DNA from: RDXT01 sp033765305
Lineage (GTDB): Bacteria; Bacteroidota; Bacteroidia; J057
DNA: 64,000 nucleotides
Assembly (NCBI GenBank): GCA_033765305.1
Contig: JANRID010000002.1
Coordinates: 1 to 64,000, forward strand
Direction: 5' to 3'
In this document: piece by piece, positions 59,881 through 64,000 of the stretch
How the letters are laid out: the number at the start of each line of letters is the position of its first letter
Position numbering within the stretch: the first letter of the stretch is position 1
The notes under the pieces: generated by a model
The model's input: the letters and a program-made list of their open reading frames with translations, nothing else
The model's database searches: none
Told to the model about the DNA's origin: nothing
Made by a program: the position numbers and the translations under genes

Positions 59881-60339
59881 ATGGCTTCTTTTTATTTGCT
59901 CAACCAATTTGTCCGGCAGAATGATCTGCGGCCTGCAGATGTGATTGTCGTGAAAAAAGCTCCGCTGGGGCTTTTGAGTCACTACGTGGTGTTTCTTGGG
60001 CATGACAGCTATGGCCAACCCGTATTCATGGCATCGCTCAACCTTGGGATCAAAATTCTTACCCCAGATTTGCTCCAAAAATTTCAGGCCTATCTCAACC
60101 CTGTCCGAATTAGGAGGTTTCAGGGCACAGAAAGGCAAAGGGAGCAGGCTGTCGGGCGAGCACTTCAACGCAGGGACGAAAGCAGTTATAACCTGCTTGT
60201 AAATAACTGCGAGCACTTTGCGAACTATGTTCAGAAGGGCCAGGCCTTCAGCCAGCAATCGCAAGTAGCAGGGCTCGCCTTGGTTTTGGCTTTGTTTGCG
60301 ATTTTATTTTCCCCTCAGGAGGAAGAAGAAAACTACTGA
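59881..60339 (+). CDS. LRAT-domain-like (NlpC/P60 superfamily) protein with C-terminal membrane helix
   Basis: A 152-residue protein with the permuted papain-like LRAT signature: LSHYVVFLGH, His34 as candidate catalytic base, and YNLLVNNCEHFANYVQKG with nucleophile Cys110 in NCEHF. A hydrophobic segment (about 128-144, VAGLALVLALFAILF) and acidic tail EEEENY follow, so it may be membrane tethered. LRAT-like proteins act as phospholipid/acyl transferases or thiolesterases; in bacteria their roles are poorly known and some lie in defence or toxin loci. Moderate GC, on the plus strand inside a minus-strand defence operon. Defence role inferred from context. Confidence 0.75.
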   Translation: MASFYLLNQFVRQNDLRPADVIVVKKAPLGLLSHYVVFLGHDSYGQPVFMASLNLGIKILTPDLLQKFQAYLNPVRIRRFQGTERQREQAVGRALQRRDESSYNLLVNNCEHFANYVQKGQAFSQQSQVAGLALVLALFAILFSPQEEEENY

Positions 60340-60393
60340 CGCTTGCTCTACAGGAGGTTTTCAACAACGATTTACTGTTAAACAAGTTCCATT

Positions 60394-60648
60394 ATGCCAA
60401 CTCATGACGAAATCCAGCAGGTCTGGGAAAAAGGAAAGGTCGTGCGGGGTAAAAACCCCAACCTGTATCGAAAAGACGATCTCGGCAACGAGATATACAG
60501 GCCCTCATATGGGAAGGAAACCCCCATGGGATGGGAAATCGACCACAAAAAACCAAAGAGCAAGGGCGGTAGCGACTCTATGCGCAATAAGCGCCCGCTT
60601 CAAAGCGGTGCAAATGCGAGAAAGTCAGACAAGTATCCGCATAAATAA
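60394..60648 (+). CDS. Small HNH nuclease domain protein
   Basis: An 84-residue protein. GWEIDHKKPKSKGGSDSMRN gives the first part of an HNH beta-beta-alpha-metal site with Asp50-His51, followed by NKRPLQSGANARKSDKYPHK with Asn65 and the NxxKSD element (Asn74, Lys77). The N-terminal QQVWEKGKVVRGKNPNLYRKDDLG is a typical lead-in for tiny HNH proteins found as toxin tips or nicking nucleases. No signal and no other domain. It follows the LRAT-like gene by 54 bases on the same strand and is the last gene of the cassette. Confidence 0.75.
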   Translation: MPTHDEIQQVWEKGKVVRGKNPNLYRKDDLGNEIYRPSYGKETPMGWEIDHKKPKSKGGSDSMRNKRPLQSGANARKSDKYPHK

Positions 60649-60688
60649 TAGCAAGACCTCCAAAGCAATGTACCGCATTTTCCCCTAC

Positions 60689-61081
60689 TCACCCCACGCG
60701 CAACCGGAATGGGTTGGTGATGGTTCGCTCGCCGAAGCGCCGGAGGAGTGCTGCGGCATTGCCGGGGTCTATCTGCTCCTTGCGGATGATGTTTTGCACG
60801 CGGGGCTGCCCGAGGCCGGGGATTCGGTGCAGGAAAAAGGGCCAAAGCTCCGTTGAGCGATAGATTTTTTCTTTGGACGGGAAATTGACCAGCGGATTTA
60901 CCTTGGTCTGATTTTTAAAAGCTTCGGAGTAAGCAAATACCCACTCTCCCTCGTTCAGCATCAGGGTACCGATCTCCAGGTCGTCGTAAGCCAATACAAA
61001 TCGCGCCGATTCATTCACTGGGGTTTCGATGCCTTCGTGTGCTTCGGTCTTGAAAAGCTTATGCCACCATTTTTTGATCAT
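60689..61081 (-). CDS. HipA N-terminal-domain-like protein, stand-alone
   Basis: A 130-residue protein from ATG 61081 (MIKKWWHKLFKTEAHEG). The region GTLMLNEGEWVFAYSEAFKN to YRSTELWPFFLHRIPGLGQPRV to LLRRFGERTITNPFRLRVG matches the HipA N-terminal (Couple_hipA) fold that precedes the kinase domain in type II HipA toxins. No kinase part is present. Such detached N-terminal domains are common in Bacteroidota near HipA genes, where they serve as a co-factor; here no HipA kinase is in view. It lies between the Uma2 gene and the AT-rich cassette, with the 37-bp repeat pair directly upstream. Confidence 0.65.
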   Translation of the reverse strand: MIKKWWHKLFKTEAHEGIETPVNESARFVLAYDDLEIGTLMLNEGEWVFAYSEAFKNQTKVNPLVNFPSKEKIYRSTELWPFFLHRIPGLGQPRVQNIIRKEQIDPGNAAALLRRFGERTITNPFRLRVG

Positions 61082-61111
61082 AGATAGGGTGCTGCAATGG
61101 TTTGAAGACGA

Positions 61112-61221
61112 AACTGACGGTCTGTGCTGGTTGAAATAAAAAGCTGAGATGGCTGCCGAACTTGAACAAGCGCCCGCCGTCAATAACTGACGGTCTGTGC
61201 TGGTTGAAATAAAAAGCTGAG
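61112..61221. CRISPR. Two 37-bp direct repeats around a 36-bp spacer (minimal CRISPR-like unit or tandem duplication)
   Basis: Bases 61112-61148 and 61185-61221 are identical, with a 36-base spacer between (61149-61184). The repeat starts AACTGACGGTCTGTGCTGG and ends AAAAAGCTGAG. Sizes fit a CRISPR unit, but there are only two repeats, no third degenerate copy on either side, and no cas gene in view. The other reading is a 73-base tandem duplication of the HipA-like gene's upstream region. Confidence 0.35.
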
Positions 61222-61250
61222 CTGTCGTTTTTCTCAGAACCGGACTATTT

Positions 61251-61919
61251 CTACTCCCCCAACACCCTCCGCAGCGCCTCCACCTGCGCCTGCTCGTCGA
61301 ACAGCGCCCGGATCGGGATTTCAAAGCCCGCCACGGCGCGGCTGGAGATCGGGCCTTGGCCGGCTTTCAGGTGCAGTTTGTACGCACCGTCATGGAGGAG
61401 GTATTGCTCCACCGTCTCTTCCTCCGGGTCGATGATCCAGTACTCCTGCACGCCGTGCGCCTCGAAGTCCTGAAACTTTACGCCCCGGTCGCGGGCTTCG
61501 GTGCTGTCGGAGAGGACCTCGGCCACAAAGTCGGGCGGCGGGTACTTCCACAGGCCCTTTTGGAAATGCTGGGACTTTTCCAGCCCGAAAAACACCACAT
61601 CCGGCTCGTAGTCGTTGCGCGTGAAGGCTGTCATGACCTTCTCGTAGCCTACGTAGCCCAGCTGATGGACGTGAACGAAGGTGCTCAGCAGGTTATACAA
61701 TGCCCCCGCCGCATCGGTATGCTCTTTTTTCACAGGCGACTGGATGATCACCTCGCCATTGATGAATTCAGCTTTCAGGTCCTCGTCCACCTCGGCATAA
61801 AACTGCTGGCGCCGCTGCTGCTCCTGCTCCAGCTGCGTCTGAAGCCGTGCAATCAGGTTCGGCGCGTCTGGGCTGCCGAGGATGGCGGCGAGATGGGTTT
61901 CGGGGTCTTGGAGGAGCAT
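61251..61919 (-). CDS. Uma2 family (DUF820) putative PD-(D/E)xK endonuclease
   Basis: A 222-residue Uma2/DUF820 protein, a restriction-like fold abundant in some genomes. KAEFINGEVIIQSPVKKEH is the family's opening strand pair, NDYEPDVVFFG has the PD pair of the catalytic core, FVAEVLSDSTEARDRG the E-V-L-S motif with the second acid, and VKFQDFEAHGVQEYWIIDPEE the K and the closing YW-IDP element. ATG 61919 is preferred because MLLQDPETHLAAIL fits normal length. It lies 52 bases after the helicase gene on the same strand, so it may be a nuclease arm of that system or merely a hitch-hiker. Confidence 0.85.
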   Translation of the reverse strand: MLLQDPETHLAAILGSPDAPNLIARLQTQLEQEQQRRQQFYAEVDEDLKAEFINGEVIIQSPVKKEHTDAAGALYNLLSTFVHVHQLGYVGYEKVMTAFTRNDYEPDVVFFGLEKSQHFQKGLWKYPPPDFVAEVLSDSTEARDRGVKFQDFEAHGVQEYWIIDPEEETVEQYLLHDGAYKLHLKAGQGPISSRAVAGFEIPIRALFDEQAQVEALRRVLGE

Positions 61920-61971
61920 GGCCGGAATCGTTTCCGTAAATATACGGAATTGGGAGGAACAACGCTGCTCA

Positions 61972-64000
<2,029 letters not shown>

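Noticed and set aside
61251..61919. Uma2 as a transposon-borne gene
   Set aside because: No transposase or terminal repeats flank it, and it is tightly spaced behind the helicase.

Overview
The window is a GC-rich (mostly above 60 percent by eye) chromosomal segment from a member of the Bacteroidota. The evidence is a type IX secretion plug protein (DUF5103), a secreted protein with a T9SS-like sorting tail, an Omp28-family lipoprotein, a type III glutamine synthetase (GlnN), a DUF5117-family metalloprotease, an alpha-2-macroglobulin fused to a SusC-like plug hinge, and Bacteroidota-type -7 promoter boxes (TAnnTTTG). The long amidophosphoribosyltransferase and the high GC would fit a Saprospiria-like lineage, but the sequence alone does not fix the genus.

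Layout. 1-9.1 kb: 3' end of glucuronate isomerase, a P-loop/DRTGG protein, a giant thioester-bearing alpha-2-macroglobulin and a lipoprotein. 9.1-9.6 kb: no conventional gene, but a possible orphan small transcript on the minus strand. 9.6-16.1 kb: a methyltransferase, the recN-cbpA-kdgK run, a small membrane protein, KDPG aldolase and a GNAT acetyltransferase. With uxaC, the kinase and aldolase give three steps of hexuronate breakdown. 16.2-18.7 kb: a two-gene AAA-ATPase/TOPRIM module that looks like an OLD/AbiL/PARIS-type defence pair. It is bracketed by a 46-bp direct repeat, and the right copy is the 3' end of the neighbouring DUF2490 gene. 18.6-32.5 kb: envelope and housekeeping genes (DUF2490, T9SS plug, SDR, glnN, DUF5117 protease, Omp28, hydrolase, M16 protease pair). 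32.5-38.1 kb: a giant secreted M43 metalloprotease with PKD and two-cysteine Ig-like repeats. 38.1-50.1 kb: sugar-nucleotide and glycan genes (rfbB, galE, a GT4, a GME-like epimerase) mixed with cutC, glycosylasparaginase, a DHFR-like protein, a long purF-like gene, a phosphoribosyltransferase and a bacilliredoxin. 50.4-54.1 kb: DUF2200, a T9SS-secreted protein and a lipoprotein gene broken by a one-base slip in a C tract.

54.1-64.0 kb is a defence island. On the minus strand, running in from beyond the right edge, are a SNF2-type helicase (partial), a Uma2-family nuclease, a HipA N-terminal-like protein, a short 3' gene remnant and a 1504-residue Eco57I-type adenine methylase. The helicase plus methylase pairing is that of class 1 DISARM (drmD/drmMI), but no other DISARM core gene is visible. 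A markedly AT-rich three-gene cassette on the plus strand (unknown protein, LRAT-like NCEHF hydrolase, small HNH nuclease) lies inside this operon, apparently interrupting it. The methylase gene carries an in-frame 46-bp perfect palindrome, and a 37-bp repeat / 36-bp spacer / 37-bp repeat unit lies upstream of the HipA-like gene.

The strongest leads are the repeat-bracketed AAA/TOPRIM module, which appears to have swapped the 3' end of its host gene without carrying a recombinase, and the composite island at 54-64 kb.
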